A DNA stretch of 64,000 bases from Tateyamaria omphalii. Lineage in GTDB: Bacteria; Pseudomonadota; Alphaproteobacteria; Rhodobacterales; Rhodobacteraceae. Where the stretch lies: contig NZ_BMWT01000005.1 in the NCBI RefSeq assembly GCF_014651375.1, positions 327,142 through 391,141 on the forward strand, read 5' to 3'. Below are positions 45,538 through 55,990 of the stretch, piece by piece. Position 1 is the stretch's first letter. Each line of letters starts with the position of its first letter. The notes under the pieces were generated by a model. The model did not search any database. It saw only the letters and a list, made by a program, of their open reading frames with translations, and was not told the origin of the DNA. Position numbers and translations under genes: made by a program.

Positions 45538-46698
45538 TTACGCCAGTGCAGCCTCGACCGCGCGCGTGAACACATCGCACAGCACGTCCGGGTCTTCGAG
45601 GCCAACCGAGATGCGGAAGAACCCCTCGGACATTCCAAGCTCCGCACGCTTCTCGGCCGTCAACGCCCGGTGAGATGATGAGGCCGGATGCGAAATTGTT
45701 GTTCCAATGTCGCCCAGCGTCGGGGCAAAGTTCAGACCGTCGGCCCCGCGGGCAAAGGCATTGGCCGCCTCGCGCCCGCCGTCGATTTCAAAACTGACCA
45801 TGTTGCAATACTGGCCCTTGAGCAGCGCTTCGGCGCGGGCATGGTCGGGGTGGTCGCGACGGGCCGGATAGATGACCCGCTTCACCCCGGGCAAAGCCGA
45901 CATATGTTCGGCCAACTTCGCTGCGGTCGCTTGTGCCCGGTCATAACGCAATTCAAAGCTCAGAAGCCCACGCTCGGCCAACCAGCAATCAAAGGGGCTC
46001 GGGGTCATCCCCGCAGTTACGGTAAACACGCGCAACCGATCATTGATGGCTTGGTCCTTTGCCGTGACATAGCCCAGCATCACGTCGGAATGACCAGACA
46101 AGAGCTTGGTCAAGGAATGTATGACAATATCTGCGCCGTGATCGAACGCTTTGAACGCCCTTGGCGTGGTGAACGTGTTGTCGATGACCAACAACACGCC
46201 CGCCTCTTTCGCCAACGCAGACAGGCCCAACACATCCGCAACACGCAAGGTCGGGTTCGAAACAACCTCGACCAAGATCATCTTGGTCTCGGGGCGTAGG
46301 GCCGCCCGCACAGCGCTGGCGTCGCCAGGATCAACCATCGACGTCTGAATCCCAAGCCGTGGGAGGTCTTCGGACATCATACGCAAAGACCGGCCATACA
46401 GCTGGTTGCCGCCGATCACGTGATCACCTGACGTCAGCAGCCCCAGCAGGACGGCAGATACAGCTGCCATACCCGACGAGGTCAGCACACCCATATGCGG
46501 CGCGCCCTCCATTCGGTCGATAGCCTGCGCCACCACATCTGCATTTGGATGCCCCTCTCGGCTGTAGGTGTAGCCCTGCAGATTGCCATCATACTGAGCA
46601 TCCAGCATGTCTGGCGTGTCCGAAGCATAGACGACCGAGGGGCTGAGCGGCGTCACGACCGGGCTCGAAGCGCTGTCTGGCAGCGGCGTCGGTCGCAT
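45538..46698 (-). CDS. Cys/Met metabolism PLP-dependent enzyme (transsulfuration family)
   Basis: 386 residues, cystathionine gamma-synthase/lyase-like. Seen: GYTYSREGHPNADVVAQAI, LTSSGMAAVSAVLLGL, VVSNPTLRVADV, LVIDNTFTTP and the Schiff-base lysine in HSLTKLLSGHSDVMLGYV. ATG 46698 is used (AAGGGATC upstream) rather than the longer frame from 46782. Which sulfur amino acid it handles cannot be told. Fourteen bases before phoR. Confidence 0.88.
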   Translation of the reverse strand: MRPTPLPDSASSPVVTPLSPSVVYASDTPDMLDAQYDGNLQGYTYSREGHPNADVVAQAIDRMEGAPHMGVLTSSGMAAVSAVLLGLLTSGDHVIGGNQLYGRSLRMMSEDLPRLGIQTSMVDPGDASAVRAALRPETKMILVEVVSNPTLRVADVLGLSALAKEAGVLLVIDNTFTTPRAFKAFDHGADIVIHSLTKLLSGHSDVMLGYVTAKDQAINDRLRVFTVTAGMTPSPFDCWLAERGLLSFELRYDRAQATAAKLAEHMSALPGVKRVIYPARRDHPDHARAEALLKGQYCNMVSFEIDGGREAANAFARGADGLNFAPTLGDIGTTISHPASSSHRALTAEKRAELGMSEGFFRISVGLEDPDVLCDVFTRAVEAALA

Positions 46699-46721
46699 CA
46701 GAGATCCCTTTGAGTTCGAAA

Positions 46722-47045
46722 TCATTCGAGGAACTCCGTGTGATAGGTCTGAGAACTGAAGGTGATGTCCACACTCAACCAACAGGGTCGCGGCAAGTGC
46801 GCAGAAATCAAATCAACCAGGTCCTTTTGCAACGCAGCCGTGAACGCGGTGTTTCGATGCGGTTTTGCCAAAAGAGCCACGGTTGCCTTCAAATGGGTAT
46901 GCAAAGAAGTGGGTGCAGGATATGCACGCCCCTTGGTTTCCCCTGCCCCGCCATCGTGGCGGAGAATACAGGCTTCGACCTCCGCAAGAATGGCATTTGC
47001 ATCTATGTTCAGATCGCTTGAATAGCTAAGTTCGCAATGCGGCAT
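46722..47045 (-). CDS. 5-carboxymethyl-2-hydroxymuconate isomerase-like protein
   Basis: 107 residues, tautomerase superfamily. The N-terminal Pro ([12 protein letters not shown]), the base of the family, is present, and LPRPCWLSVDITFSSQTYHTEF fits the CHMI C-terminus. It would isomerise an enol or keto acid, but no other homoprotocatechuate gene is nearby. Coupled to the carbonic anhydrase stop (TGATG). Confidence 0.8.
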   Translation of the reverse strand: MPHCELSYSSDLNIDANAILAEVEACILRHDGGAGETKGRAYPAPTSLHTHLKATVALLAKPHRNTAFTAALQKDLVDLISAHLPRPCWLSVDITFSSQTYHTEFLE

Positions 47046-47572
47046 CAGCTTTGAACCTCGACCATTGCATCCCGGAAGGCACGCATGTTTTCCTGATAGT
47101 GAAGCGCCGACGCACGAAGGCCTTGAATACCCTGGTCATCCAGTTGTCGCACCACTTTGCCGGGCACTCCCATAACCAAGGATCCCTCTGGAATTTCCTT
47201 GCCTTCGGTGATCAATGCCCCTGCGCCGATCAGGCAGTTCCTGCTGATCTTCGCGCCATTCAGAACTGTGGCTCCCATGCCAATCAGCGAGTTTTCTCCA
47301 ATGGTGCATCCATGCAGCATGACCTTGTGTCCAATGGTGCAACCGGGGCCGATTGTAAGGGGATAACCAGCGTCAATGTGCATGACGCAATTCTCCTGCA
47401 CGTTGCTGCCCGCTCCGATCCGTATATCCTCGTGGTCTGCTCGGATCGTGCTTCCGAACCAGACACTTGCACCCTTCTCGACAAAAACGCGGCCGATCAG
47501 GTTTGCGTCTGGTGCGATCCATGTATCATCGGCGATCTGTGGACGGTGCTCCCCAAGAGCATAAAGTGTCAT
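47045..47572 (-). CDS. Gamma-carbonic anhydrase-like hexapeptide protein
   Basis: 175-residue left-handed beta-helix with hexapeptide repeats ([52 protein letters not shown]). The metal-binding His residues fall in [14 protein letters not shown]. Family members (PaaY/YrdA) are carbonic anhydrase or thioesterase-like. ATGA overlap with gmk. Confidence 0.9.
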   Translation of the reverse strand: MTLYALGEHRPQIADDTWIAPDANLIGRVFVEKGASVWFGSTIRADHEDIRIGAGSNVQENCVMHIDAGYPLTIGPGCTIGHKVMLHGCTIGENSLIGMGATVLNGAKISRNCLIGAGALITEGKEIPEGSLVMGVPGKVVRQLDDQGIQGLRASALHYQENMRAFRDAMVEVQS

Positions 47573-48219
47573 GGCAGGTCCTCGAACTCTGTTTGCAAGA
47601 CGCGTACATGGTCTGTCAATTGTGGTTGTTGCAGACGTCGCAAGCGCGTAGCGGTAATGATGGTTTTCAGATGATCCTCGGTCTTGTCCAGGTCATCATT
47701 GACCAACACGTAGTCATACCCGCCCCAATGACTTATCTCGTCCCAACTTCTCTGCATGCGGCGGGCAATGGTGTCCGCATCATCCTGTGCACGGGTTTCC
47801 AACCGGCGGCGCAGTTCCGCAATGGATGGAGGAAGAATAAAGATCGACAAGGTGTGCTGGCCCAAAACAGAATTCGTGATCTGCTGTGCGCCCTGCCAAT
47901 CGATGTCAAAAAGGACATCCTGCCCTTTGTTTATCGCATCTTCGACAGGTCCTTTTGGTGAGCCGTAGAAATTGCCAAAGACATGAGCGTGTTCCAGCAT
48001 CTCTCCATTGGCCACTTGCCCCTTGAAGTCCGCTTCCGAAATGAAGCGATAGTGCTCTCCATCCACTTCGCCCGGCCTTGGCTTACGTGTCGTGGCCGAG
48101 ACGGAAAAGGACAAGCCCGGGTCCCAATTTCGCAACCGACGTGCCAAGGTGCTCTTGCCCGCGCCGGATGGGGAGCTGAGTATGATTAGAAGACCGCGAC
48201 GGTTCTGGGCGTCAGTCAT
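47569..48219 (-). CDS. gmk: Guanylate kinase
   Basis: 216 residues. P-loop [18 protein letters not shown]-binding [21 protein letters not shown] and lid region with [19 protein letters not shown]. Starts five bases after yicC, the usual alphaproteobacterial pair. Confidence 0.96.
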   Translation of the reverse strand: MTDAQNRRGLLIILSSPSGAGKSTLARRLRNWDPGLSFSVSATTRKPRPGEVDGEHYRFISEADFKGQVANGEMLEHAHVFGNFYGSPKGPVEDAINKGQDVLFDIDWQGAQQITNSVLGQHTLSIFILPPSIAELRRRLETRAQDDADTIARRMQRSWDEISHWGGYDYVLVNDDLDKTEDHLKTIITATRLRRLQQPQLTDHVRVLQTEFEDLP

Positions 48220-48224
48220 GTTTG

Positions 48225-49139
48225 TTATTCCACGTTTTGCACTTGCTCGCGCATTTGATCAATCAACGCCTTCAGCGCCAGGCCGACGGTCGTCAAGTCA
48301 GCGTTCTGCGCCTTCGAACATAGGGTATTTGCTTCGCGGTTGAACTCCTGCATCAGGAAATCAAGCTTTCGCCCGACCGGCCCACCTTCGCTCAGCAATT
48401 TTCTGGCTGCGGCGATATGGGTGTGCAGCCGATCAATTTCCTCTGTCACGTCCGATTTGACCGCCAAAAGCGCAAGCTCTTGCGCAACCCGATCCGGGTC
48501 CGCGCCGTCAGTATTGTCCAGAACACGGGCCAGATTCCGTTTCAGATTTGCAGCCACCTCATCCTTGCGATCCTCGGCCAAAGCAGCGGATTGCCCGGTC
48601 AGTTTCTCAACTTCGGCCAGCTGCGACAGCATCACATCACGCAGCGCAGCGCCTTCACGCACACGCATCTCGTCAAACGCATCCAGTAGCTTCGGCATTT
48701 CTGACAACAAGGCCGCTCGCAATGGAGCAGGATCATCCTGCACGGCGCCCGCATCCATGACGCCCCGCATGCTTGCGATGTCAGTGGCACGCGACGGAGC
48801 AAGAGACAGACCTTGCTCCATTGCCTCGGCTTCGATCGCCAGAAGGTTTTGAATGACGGCTTGCATGTGAGGTTCGTTGAGAGCCAAGCTGCCGGCCGCG
48901 TCATCGCGTGAAATCCGCAGCGACAATGTCACATTTCCGCGCTTGGCCCGTCCGGTCACCAAAGGGCGAAGGGCCGTTTCCAACCCGTCAATCCAATCGG
49001 GAACACGTAGTCGAAGGTCGAGGCCCTTGCCGTTGACACTTCGAACGTCCCATGCCCAGCGAAAAGAGGCGAAAGAACCGGTGCCCGCAGCGAAACCAGT
49101 CATTGAGCGCAACGCGCTATCTTTGGATGTCTTGGTCAT
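48225..49139 (-). CDS. yicC: YicC family endoribonuclease
   Basis: 304 residues. N-terminus [20 protein letters not shown] and C-terminus [22 protein letters not shown] are the YicC hallmarks. ATG 49139 ([16 protein letters not shown]) matches family starts; the longer frame from 49322 would run into the promoter of the divergent PAS gene. Acts in RNA turnover. Confidence 0.92.
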   Translation of the reverse strand: MTKTSKDSALRSMTGFAAGTGSFASFRWAWDVRSVNGKGLDLRLRVPDWIDGLETALRPLVTGRAKRGNVTLSLRISRDDAAGSLALNEPHMQAVIQNLLAIEAEAMEQGLSLAPSRATDIASMRGVMDAGAVQDDPAPLRAALLSEMPKLLDAFDEMRVREGAALRDVMLSQLAEVEKLTGQSAALAEDRKDEVAANLKRNLARVLDNTDGADPDRVAQELALLAVKSDVTEEIDRLHTHIAAARKLLSEGGPVGRKLDFLMQEFNREANTLCSKAQNADLTTVGLALKALIDQMREQVQNVE

Positions 49140-49210
49140 ATCAATGCGTTTAGGGGGAAGTTCACATCGGGGCAAGCACTGCCCGTGTCCCCGCGGGGAC
49201 AGGTCAGCGA

Positions 49211-49225
49211 TTAACCATTTGTTAG
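49211..49225 (+). promoter_or_regulatory. CtrA-like site TTAACCATTTGTTAG
   Basis: TTAA, seven bases, TTAG: one mismatch from the CtrA consensus TTAA-N7-TTAA, 90 bp upstream of the PAS-protein gene, in the divergent yicC promoter region. In Rhodobacteraceae CtrA controls motility and gene-transfer-agent genes. Confidence 0.4.
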
Positions 49226-49314
49226 CTTTATCCGAGCGGTTTCTTACAAATTTGATATGTTTTGCATCATTCCCGAAGCAAAGCATTCGGCGGACCGAGC
49301 AAGAGTATGTACAG

Positions 49315-50016
49315 ATGGACAAATCAGACCTTTACACGCACAATGTCAGAGCCATGACAGAGTTCCGCGCACACACGGGTTTTTCGGCAATCTCACAGGT
49401 TGAAGCCTATTGGGAAGGCTTGCGCGGCACGCGCTTGATGCCAAAACGGTCCGAGATCGATCCGCGTGGCATTGAATCGGCCCTTGAATACACTTTCGTT
49501 TTGGAACGCATCGCTCCTGGTATGGCGCGCATCCGCATCGCGGGCAGCCATCTGGGTGATTTGATGGGTATGGAGGTGCGCGGCATGCCCCTGACATCCC
49601 TGATCACTCCCCCGTGCCGCCGTCAAATCGCTGATGCTATCGAAGATGTCTGTCAACGACCCGCCATGTGCGAACTCAGGATGAGTGCGGAAGCCAGCGC
49701 CTCAAAGCCGCATATGGAAGGTCGATTGCTCCTGTTGCCTCTCAAAAGCGATCTGGGAGACGTGAGCCGCATTTTGGGATGTCTGGTTGCACAAGGCGAG
49801 ATTGGCCAGACACCGCGCCGCTTTAATCTGGTCGGAGCCCGGATCCGACCTATCACATCCACAACGTCCGTTCTTGCCCCGATCAAACCGACGGTTCAAG
49901 CTGAACAACAGCGGGTACAGGTGGATGGATTTGCTGAAAACCAAAAGAGTTTTGAGGCATCGACGCCAAAGCCAAATGTCCCCTATCTTCGTCTTGTAAA
50001 GTCGGAAGACACTTAA
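49315..50016 (+). CDS. PAS domain protein (PAS_5 family)
   Basis: 233 residues. Residues ~10-150 are an alphaproteobacterial PAS_5-type domain (AYWEGLRGTRLMPKRSEIDPRGIESALEY, RIRIAGSHLGDLMGMEVRGMP). The C-terminal ~80 residues are low-complexity. No output domain is seen. ATG 49315 is used although the frame is open further upstream, because the upstream part lies inside the yicC gene. Confidence 0.8.
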   Translation: MDKSDLYTHNVRAMTEFRAHTGFSAISQVEAYWEGLRGTRLMPKRSEIDPRGIESALEYTFVLERIAPGMARIRIAGSHLGDLMGMEVRGMPLTSLITPPCRRQIADAIEDVCQRPAMCELRMSAEASASKPHMEGRLLLLPLKSDLGDVSRILGCLVAQGEIGQTPRRFNLVGARIRPITSTTSVLAPIKPTVQAEQQRVQVDGFAENQKSFEASTPKPNVPYLRLVKSEDT

Positions 50017-50039
50017 ATCTGAGCGCAGATTGTAAAAGA

Positions 50040-50064
50040 AACGCCGAGTTGCCCACCCGACGTT
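50040..50064. terminator. Bidirectional terminator between convergent genes
   Basis: A GC-rich hairpin (AACG...CGTT with a ~10-bp stem, two G.U pairs on the minus strand). TTTCTTTT follows on the minus strand (after DAHP synthase) and TTTTTT on the plus strand (after the PAS gene). Confidence 0.7.
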
Positions 50065-50075
50065 TTTTCCAATTG

Positions 50076-51449
50076 TCAACTTGCAGCGCGTGATTTCGCG
50101 CGTGTCGCACGCAATTGAGAAAGCTCTTCGGCAACCAGAAACGCAAGTTCAAGCGACTGAGAGGCATTCAGGCGAGGATCACACGCCGTATGGTAGCGAT
50201 CGCTCAGGTCTTCTTCGGTCACGGCACGGACACCGCCGGTGCATTCGGTCACGTCCTGCCCGGTCATCTCGAAATGAACTCCGCCCGGAACAGTCCCTTC
50301 GGCGGCGTGTACGCCAAAGAACTCGCGTACTTCGCGCAGGACACTGTCAAATGGACGTGTCTTGTAACCGGTGGACGACTTGATCGTATTGCCGTGCATC
50401 GCATCGCAGACCCAGACAACTTCCGCACCTTCTTCGCGAACGGTATTGATCAGACGCGGCAAGTGTTCACCGACGGATCCAGCGCCGAAACGCGCAATCA
50501 GGGTCAACCGACCGGCTTCGTTCTCCGGGTTCAGCTTCGCCAGAAGCACCTTCAAATCCTCGGTTGTCATGCTGGGACCGCATTTCAGACCAATGGGGTT
50601 CTGAACGCCGCGCGCAAACTCAACATGCGCGCCATCCGGCTGACGGGTACGGTCTCCGATCCAGATCATATGGCCGGAACCGGCCAGCCACTTGCCCGTT
50701 GTGGAATCGATCCGCGTCAGGGCTTCTTCATACTCCAGCAGCAGGGACTCGTGGCTGGTATAGAATTCCACAGACGAAAACTCGTGCGTCGTGTCTGCGT
50801 CGATGCCGGCAGCCGCCATGAAGTCGATCGTGTCCTGGATGCGCGTCGCGATTTCACGATACTTCTCGGTCCCCTGCCCGTCGGCAAAGCCAAGGGTCCA
50901 CGAATGCACCATGTTCAAATCGGCGAAACCGCCAGTGGAAAACGCGCGCAGAAGGTTCAGCGTGGCCGCCGCCTGCGTATAGGCTTGCAGCATCTTCTGG
51001 GGGTTCGGAATGCGCGCTTCGGGCGTGAAGGCGAGCTCATTGATGATGTCACCACGGTAGCTGGGCAACTCCACACCATCCAGCACCTCCGTCGGCGCCG
51101 AGCGCGGCTTGGCGAACTGGCCCGCCATGCGGCCCAACTTGATCACCGGAACCTTGGCGCCGTATGTCAGCACCATTGCCATCTGCAGCATGACTTTGAA
51201 CGTGTCACGGATGCTGTCCGCGCTGAACTGATCAAATGCCTCGGCGCAGTCACCACCTTGCAGCAGGAACGCGTCACCACGGGATGCATCGGCGAGATGA
51301 GCCTTTAGCCGCCGCGCCTCGCCTGCAAAAACCAGCGGAGGATACTTTGCAAGCTGCGCCTCAACCGCGTTCAGTGCCGCAGTGTCGGTGTAATCGGGCA
51401 TCTGGACCCGGGGCTTGGCGCGCCAGTCAGATTTCGTCCAATCGCTCAT
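50076..51449 (-). CDS. Class II 3-deoxy-7-phosphoheptulonate (DAHP) synthase
   Basis: 457-residue plant-type DAHP synthase, first step of aromatic amino acid synthesis from PEP and erythrose-4-phosphate. Diagnostic: [24 protein letters not shown] (metal Cys), [40 protein letters not shown] and [18 protein letters not shown] 51449 ([13 protein letters not shown]) has GGAGAGAC upstream. Confidence 0.95.
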   Translation of the reverse strand: MSDWTKSDWRAKPRVQMPDYTDTAALNAVEAQLAKYPPLVFAGEARRLKAHLADASRGDAFLLQGGDCAEAFDQFSADSIRDTFKVMLQMAMVLTYGAKVPVIKLGRMAGQFAKPRSAPTEVLDGVELPSYRGDIINELAFTPEARIPNPQKMLQAYTQAAATLNLLRAFSTGGFADLNMVHSWTLGFADGQGTEKYREIATRIQDTIDFMAAAGIDADTTHEFSSVEFYTSHESLLLEYEEALTRIDSTTGKWLAGSGHMIWIGDRTRQPDGAHVEFARGVQNPIGLKCGPSMTTEDLKVLLAKLNPENEAGRLTLIARFGAGSVGEHLPRLINTVREEGAEVVWVCDAMHGNTIKSSTGYKTRPFDSVLREVREFFGVHAAEGTVPGGVHFEMTGQDVTECTGGVRAVTEEDLSDRYHTACDPRLNASQSLELAFLVAEELSQLRATRAKSRAAS

Positions 51450-51624
51450 CTTGTCTCTCCGCAAAAACTGTTAGCGGTCACGTGACCGCGGCTCTCTATA
51501 CAAAAGCTGTGAGAAGGACACCATATCACAAATGCGCCCTCTTGACGTGGCGTTTACAGCGTGATCAGGCTGACAAAACTCCCGGGCCAAGACACCCGGC
51601 CAAAGTTGCAGGACACCCGCCGCA

Positions 51625-52629
51625 ATGTCACTCTCTCGCCCGCCCAAAGAGCCGCGCCATGACGCTGACAAGCCGAAGCGTTTTGTGTTTGTTTTGCTCG
51701 ACAACTTCACATTGCTTTGCTTTTCGGCTGCTTTGGAAAGCCTGCGCATTGCCAACCGTATGGGTGGTCGTGAGCTGTACAGCTGGAAGATCGTTGGAGA
51801 AGGCGGAGAAGTCGCACATTGTTCCGCCGGGCCGGGCTTTCAGTTGGACGGTGATCTGGACGAGTTGACCCGTGACGACGTCGTCATGATTTGCGGTGGT
51901 ATCGATGTGCAGGCAGCGACAACAAAGAGGCTGCTGAGTTGGATGCGCCGCGAGGCACGCAAAGGCATCCAGATGGCAGGTTTGTGTACGGCAGCGTATT
52001 CGTTGGCGAAGGCAGGCCTTTTGGATGGCAAGAGGGCAACGATTCACTGGGAAAACCAGGACAGCTTTGCCGAAGAGTTCCAAGAGGTCGAGCTGACCAA
52101 ATCGGTTTTCGTCATTGATGAAAAACGATTGACGACAGCCGGTGGGACGTCCTCCATCGATCTGATGCTGAAGCTGATTGCCGATGATCACGGTGAAGAA
52201 CTGGCCAACGCCGTCGCCGACCAGTTGATCTATTCTTCGATCCGCACCGATCAGGACACCCAGCGCTTGTCCGTGCCCACACGCATTGGCGTCCGGCATC
52301 CAAAGCTCAGCCAGGTCATTCAGATTATGGAGCAGAACATCGAGGAGCCGATCAGCCCGTCCATTCTGGCCAAGGATGTCGGCATGTCGACACGGCAGCT
52401 GGAACGTCTGTTTCGCCGCTACCTGAACCGGAGCCCCAAGCGCTACTACATGGAATTGCGTTTGCAAAAGGCCCGCAATCTGCTGATGCAGACCGACATG
52501 AGCGTTATCAACGTTGCGTTGGCCTGCGGTTTTGCGTCACCATCGCATTTTTCAAAATGTTATCGGTCGCACTATGACACGACGCCCTATCGCGAACGTG
52601 GTACACACGCAGCCCGATTGTCAGTTTAG
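51625..52629 (+). CDS. GlxA family AraC-type regulator (DJ-1/PfpI + HTH)
   Basis: 334 residues. Residues ~15-185 are a DJ-1/PfpI-like domain (FVFVLLDNFTLLCFSAALESLRIANRM, GLCTAAYSLAKAGLLDGKRATIHWE); residues ~225-325 are an AraC double helix-turn-helix (ILAKDVGMSTRQLERLFRRYLNRSPKRYYMELRLQKARNLL, VALACGFASPSHFSKCYR). Relatives act on glycine betaine, carnitine or dimethylglycine genes. Divergent from DAHP synthase; target unknown. Confidence 0.9.
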   Translation: MSLSRPPKEPRHDADKPKRFVFVLLDNFTLLCFSAALESLRIANRMGGRELYSWKIVGEGGEVAHCSAGPGFQLDGDLDELTRDDVVMICGGIDVQAATTKRLLSWMRREARKGIQMAGLCTAAYSLAKAGLLDGKRATIHWENQDSFAEEFQEVELTKSVFVIDEKRLTTAGGTSSIDLMLKLIADDHGEELANAVADQLIYSSIRTDQDTQRLSVPTRIGVRHPKLSQVIQIMEQNIEEPISPSILAKDVGMSTRQLERLFRRYLNRSPKRYYMELRLQKARNLLMQTDMSVINVALACGFASPSHFSKCYRSHYDTTPYRERGTHAARLSV

Positions 52630-52666
52630 GTTGGGTATCACGTTCCGATTGTTAGCATACGAGACG

Positions 52667-53407
52667 TTACGCGCTGTCGCCACGAAACCCCGTTGCAACA
52701 ACAAACTTTTCCGAACTGTCCGCGCGGGACGCAGGTGGTTTGACATTGGCCACCTTGTCAAATCGTTGTTTGAGCAGCTTTTGAAGGCTGCCCTCTGCCC
52801 CGCCTGCGAGAACCTTTGCCACGAATGTCCCGCCATCATCCAGAACATCAAAGGCAAAATAGGCGGCTGCTTCGCACAAAGAGATGATGCGTAAGTGATC
52901 GGTTTGTTTGTGGCCTGAGGATGCGGCAGCCATGTCGGACATGACCACATCGGCTTTGCCACCCAACCATTCCTTGACCTTCAGATCAGCGTCATCTTCC
53001 ATGAAGTCCAACTGGTGAAGCGTGCACCCGGCAATCGGCTCCATTTCCTGCAAATCTACTCCCAAGATCGTACCGACCGCCTTGCCGGACTTTTCACCAA
53101 GGGCATTCACACGTTTGACAGCCACCTGACACCAGCCACCCGGTGCTGCCCCCAGGTCCACCACTCGGGCACCTGGGACGAGGAAGCGATACTTGTCATC
53201 AAGTTCCATGATCTTGAAGGCCGCCCGTCCTCGATAGCCTTCGGCTTGGGCGCGTTTCACATAGGGGTCGTTCAACTGGCGCTGCAACCAACGAGTCGAT
53301 GACAGCTTGCGACCGCGCGCCGTTTTGACCTTGACCTTCAGGTCACGCTGTCCACGTCCTGATGTGTTCTTGCCGGTTGGGGTCTTGGCCACGTTACCAC
53401 CTTTCAT
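52667..53407 (-). CDS. rlmE: 23S rRNA 2'-O-ribose U2552 methyltransferase
   Basis: 246 residues, FtsJ/RlmE. SAM motif [15 protein letters not shown]; catalytic K-D-K positions in [34 protein letters not shown] and [20 protein letters not shown] lies before an in-frame GTG at 53392, so the protein may begin five residues later than the ATG given. Confidence 0.93.
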   Translation of the reverse strand: MKGGNVAKTPTGKNTSGRGQRDLKVKVKTARGRKLSSTRWLQRQLNDPYVKRAQAEGYRGRAAFKIMELDDKYRFLVPGARVVDLGAAPGGWCQVAVKRVNALGEKSGKAVGTILGVDLQEMEPIAGCTLHQLDFMEDDADLKVKEWLGGKADVVMSDMAAASSGHKQTDHLRIISLCEAAAYFAFDVLDDGGTFVAKVLAGGAEGSLQKLLKQRFDKVANVKPPASRADSSEKFVVATGFRGDSA

Positions 53408-53590
53408 TGCGCGCCAGCGGTTTGTTCAAACAGTCCGCTTCAAGAATTCGCGAACATAGGATCGATCATGCAGGAATGCATCCTCTGCCAACTTCCGCAA
53501 CATGCGCTGCCGATATCACCGATTGTCCGCGTCCGCATCTCCTTATTCGAACAGAGGGTGATCATGCAGAGCACGGTGGCTCGACGGCCA

Positions 53591-54715
53591 TCAAACCCGT
53601 TGATCTTCCAACACACCGTCCGCACTCATCTGCGCGTACAATAATCCCTCCCGCAATCCGCGGTCCGCGACTGAGAGCCGGTTCGTGGGCCAACAACGCA
53701 TCAGCGCCTGAAGGATCGCCGCACCGGACATGATCAGGGCGTGCCGGTCTGATCCAATACGGGGGTCAGCACGCCGCCCTCCGGGCCCCAGAGCCAGATA
53801 GGACCGGATAACCTTGTCGATCTGATCCGACGTCATGCGCAGACCGTCCACCTTTGTCCGGTCGTATCGCTTCAGACCAAGGTGTGATGCGGCAACGGTC
53901 GTCACCGTGCCCGAGGTCCCAATGATCTGAAAACGCTCGGTCGGCTCAGTCGCATGGTAGGGTGAGAAATCGGCCAGGTTCTCTTCGAAAAACCAGCTCA
54001 TCAACGCGAACCGCGCGGCATCATCGTCTACGTCGTTGAATTGTTCACGCAGCGTGGCGACACCCAGTGGAACACTGATCCAATCAACGACACGAGCCTC
54101 CGGTATATCTGCGGCGACTTGTTTGAAGCCCGAATGCAACCGCATTATGGACTGCGGACGATCAGCGCGCGGGACCTGAGACAGATCAAGCCAAACCAAC
54201 TCGGTCGAGCCTCCGCCGATATCGACCACCAACAGGTTCTCTGTTTTGGGGCTGACCAACGGCGCGCAAGAGACAACAGCCAACCGCGCCTCTTCTTCTG
54301 GTTCGATAATGTCCAATCGCAACCCTGTCTCGCGCTGAACACGTTGAACAAATTCTTTTGCATTCAATGCTCTACGGCACGCTTCTGTAGCAACAAGGCG
54401 CATCCGCCGGACCTTGTGTCGCTTCAATTTCTGCTGGCAAATCCGCATGGCTTGCACGGTCCGTGACATGGACCCGCGTGATAGTTTGCCAGATTTCTCC
54501 AAGCCAAGACCAAGTTGGACAGACTTCGAGAAGCTGTCCACGACCTGAAACCCCGCGCCCTTCGGCTCGGCGATCAGCATGCGACAACTATTCGTACCCA
54601 GATCAAGCGCGGCATAAAGCTCGGGCGATCCTGGGGCACGCGGCGCGGGCTTGGCCCCCTGTCGGGCGCCTTTGGTCTGTGTCGCGCCCGCACCTCGGGG
54701 ACGCTGTGGCGCCAT
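53591..54715 (-). CDS. Ppx/GppA family exopolyphosphatase/phosphatase
   Basis: 374 residues, ASKHA fold: YAALDLGTNSCRMLIAEP, catalytic IIEPEEEARLAVVS, VVDIGGGSTELVWLDL, GTSGTVTTVAASH. Hydrolyses polyphosphate or (p)ppGpp-related pppGpp. Shorter than E. coli Ppx, lacking the C-terminal HD-like domain, as often in alphaproteobacteria. AAAGG eight bases before ATG. Confidence 0.9.
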   Translation of the reverse strand: MAPQRPRGAGATQTKGARQGAKPAPRAPGSPELYAALDLGTNSCRMLIAEPKGAGFQVVDSFSKSVQLGLGLEKSGKLSRGSMSRTVQAMRICQQKLKRHKVRRMRLVATEACRRALNAKEFVQRVQRETGLRLDIIEPEEEARLAVVSCAPLVSPKTENLLVVDIGGGSTELVWLDLSQVPRADRPQSIMRLHSGFKQVAADIPEARVVDWISVPLGVATLREQFNDVDDDAARFALMSWFFEENLADFSPYHATEPTERFQIIGTSGTVTTVAASHLGLKRYDRTKVDGLRMTSDQIDKVIRSYLALGPGGRRADPRIGSDRHALIMSGAAILQALMRCWPTNRLSVADRGLREGLLYAQMSADGVLEDQRV

Positions 54716-54783
54716 ATTCTGCGCCTTTCAAATCGAGTTGATCCGACGATATGTCGTGCGATGTGATCGCGCAAGTGACTTGA

Positions 54784-55461
54784 TCAAGCGACAGCATGCA
54801 CCCTGCGCTGATCGAAGGGATTGTCGAAAAATGGGGCAAGATGCGCGTACTCTTCTTCAAGCAGCACGGCCAGAACACGTTGCGTTTGCGCGGACAGATC
54901 ACTCAGCTGAAGACGACGATCGCTTGAGTTGAAATGCGGTATCACGACGTCTCGCCTTGTGTGTTCACTTAACGCGACACCAAGATCGTCCATTTCACTT
55001 GTACGAAAAACGCGATCGTAGACTGACCAATCCGCACCGGTGAAAAGCTCGGTCGGTAAGGCGTGGTGTTTGATATCCGAAGAGGTCGCGATGTACGCAC
55101 TCAGGTTCTGGAAAAAGTAATCTGGGTCCGGTTCAGTGGGCAGATGCACTCTGCCCCGGCGAATTTTCGGACTGTGACTTAGGATACCCAATCCCTCGAC
55201 CCGGTTGGTGTACACTGCCAGCAACCGCTTCAAAGGGTCACGCACGACCGTGAAGCAATAATGATTCTCCAGAATACTCCAGCGGTGCGGGCGAAACCGT
55301 ACTGTTGGATAAATGGCATGCACTTGCTGCTGAGTGAACGCGCTCACGCTGTCTTCTGCTTGAAGCGGATCAATTGCGGCTAACGCAGCCTTGACCGATG
55401 AACACGCCGCCTTTGGCACAGCCATATAGGCCAGCCGATGGGAATCGACCCGAATAACCAT
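54784..55461 (-). CDS. Sulfotransferase family protein
   Basis: 225 residues. PAPS-binding 5' loop MAVPKAACSSVKAAL and the 3' phosphate motif CFTVVRDPLKRLLAVYTN are visible, as in Golgi-type Sulfotransfer_2 enzymes. No signal peptide. Acceptor unknown; perhaps surface polysaccharide. AGGAAATT directly precedes the ATG. Confidence 0.8.
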   Translation of the reverse strand: MVIRVDSHRLAYMAVPKAACSSVKAALAAIDPLQAEDSVSAFTQQQVHAIYPTVRFRPHRWSILENHYCFTVVRDPLKRLLAVYTNRVEGLGILSHSPKIRRGRVHLPTEPDPDYFFQNLSAYIATSSDIKHHALPTELFTGADWSVYDRVFRTSEMDDLGVALSEHTRRDVVIPHFNSSDRRLQLSDLSAQTQRVLAVLLEEEYAHLAPFFDNPFDQRRVHAVA

Positions 55462-55668
55462 AATTTCCTGCCCGACATTTTTTGTCTTGTTGCCCTTACC
55501 TTAACCAAGGTTTGGCAGACCCAAACAACCATTGAGGCGAAAATATGGCATTGTTGCATATCAGACTCAGTGCGTGGGACGTCGCAACGGTCGCGTCCTT
55601 TGTCGAAATTGAGCCTTAGCGTCACTAGATGGTCGCGTATTAGGGCAAAAGACACGCGGAGGAATCAC

Positions 55669-55965
55669 ATGCCTGACGTCACCATCGTTTACTGGCGCGA
55701 CATCCCGGCCCAAGTGATTGTGGGCAAGGGGCGGCGTGGATCAAAACGGCAGTTGGCAGAACGGTTTGAACAGGCCATCGACCGCGCCGCAATGAAAGTG
55801 AATGCCAAGGATGCCGATGCGTATCTGGCAGAGTGGCGCAAGGCAGATCCTTACACCGTCGATGGCGATCCAGCAGACATTGCCGAAAGTGAAGCAGTAC
55901 GGCTTGAGACCGAATACGATCAGGCGCGGATCAAGGCGCTGATTGACAACGAAGGATGGGCCTAG
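55669..55965 (+). CDS. 'Virulence factor' family protein (one-carbon cluster)
   Basis: 98 residues: VTIVYWRDIPAQVIVGKGRRGSKRQLAERFEQAIDRAAM, a family named Virulence_fact without known biochemistry. GGAGG precedes ATG 55669. It sits 25 bp before metF and near a methyltetrahydrofolate methyltransferase, where it recurs in Rhodobacteraceae, so a role with one-carbon or corrinoid metabolism is likelier than virulence. Confidence 0.8.
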   Translation: MPDVTIVYWRDIPAQVIVGKGRRGSKRQLAERFEQAIDRAAMKVNAKDADAYLAEWRKADPYTVDGDPADIAESEAVRLETEYDQARIKALIDNEGWA

Positions 55966-55990
55966 CGCCCTAGCACAGGGAGGTGCCGCA

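Noticed and set aside
50115..51308. 397-residue plus-strand ORF opposite DAHP synthase
   Set aside because: Fully antisense to an unmistakable enzyme gene; no recognisable motif.
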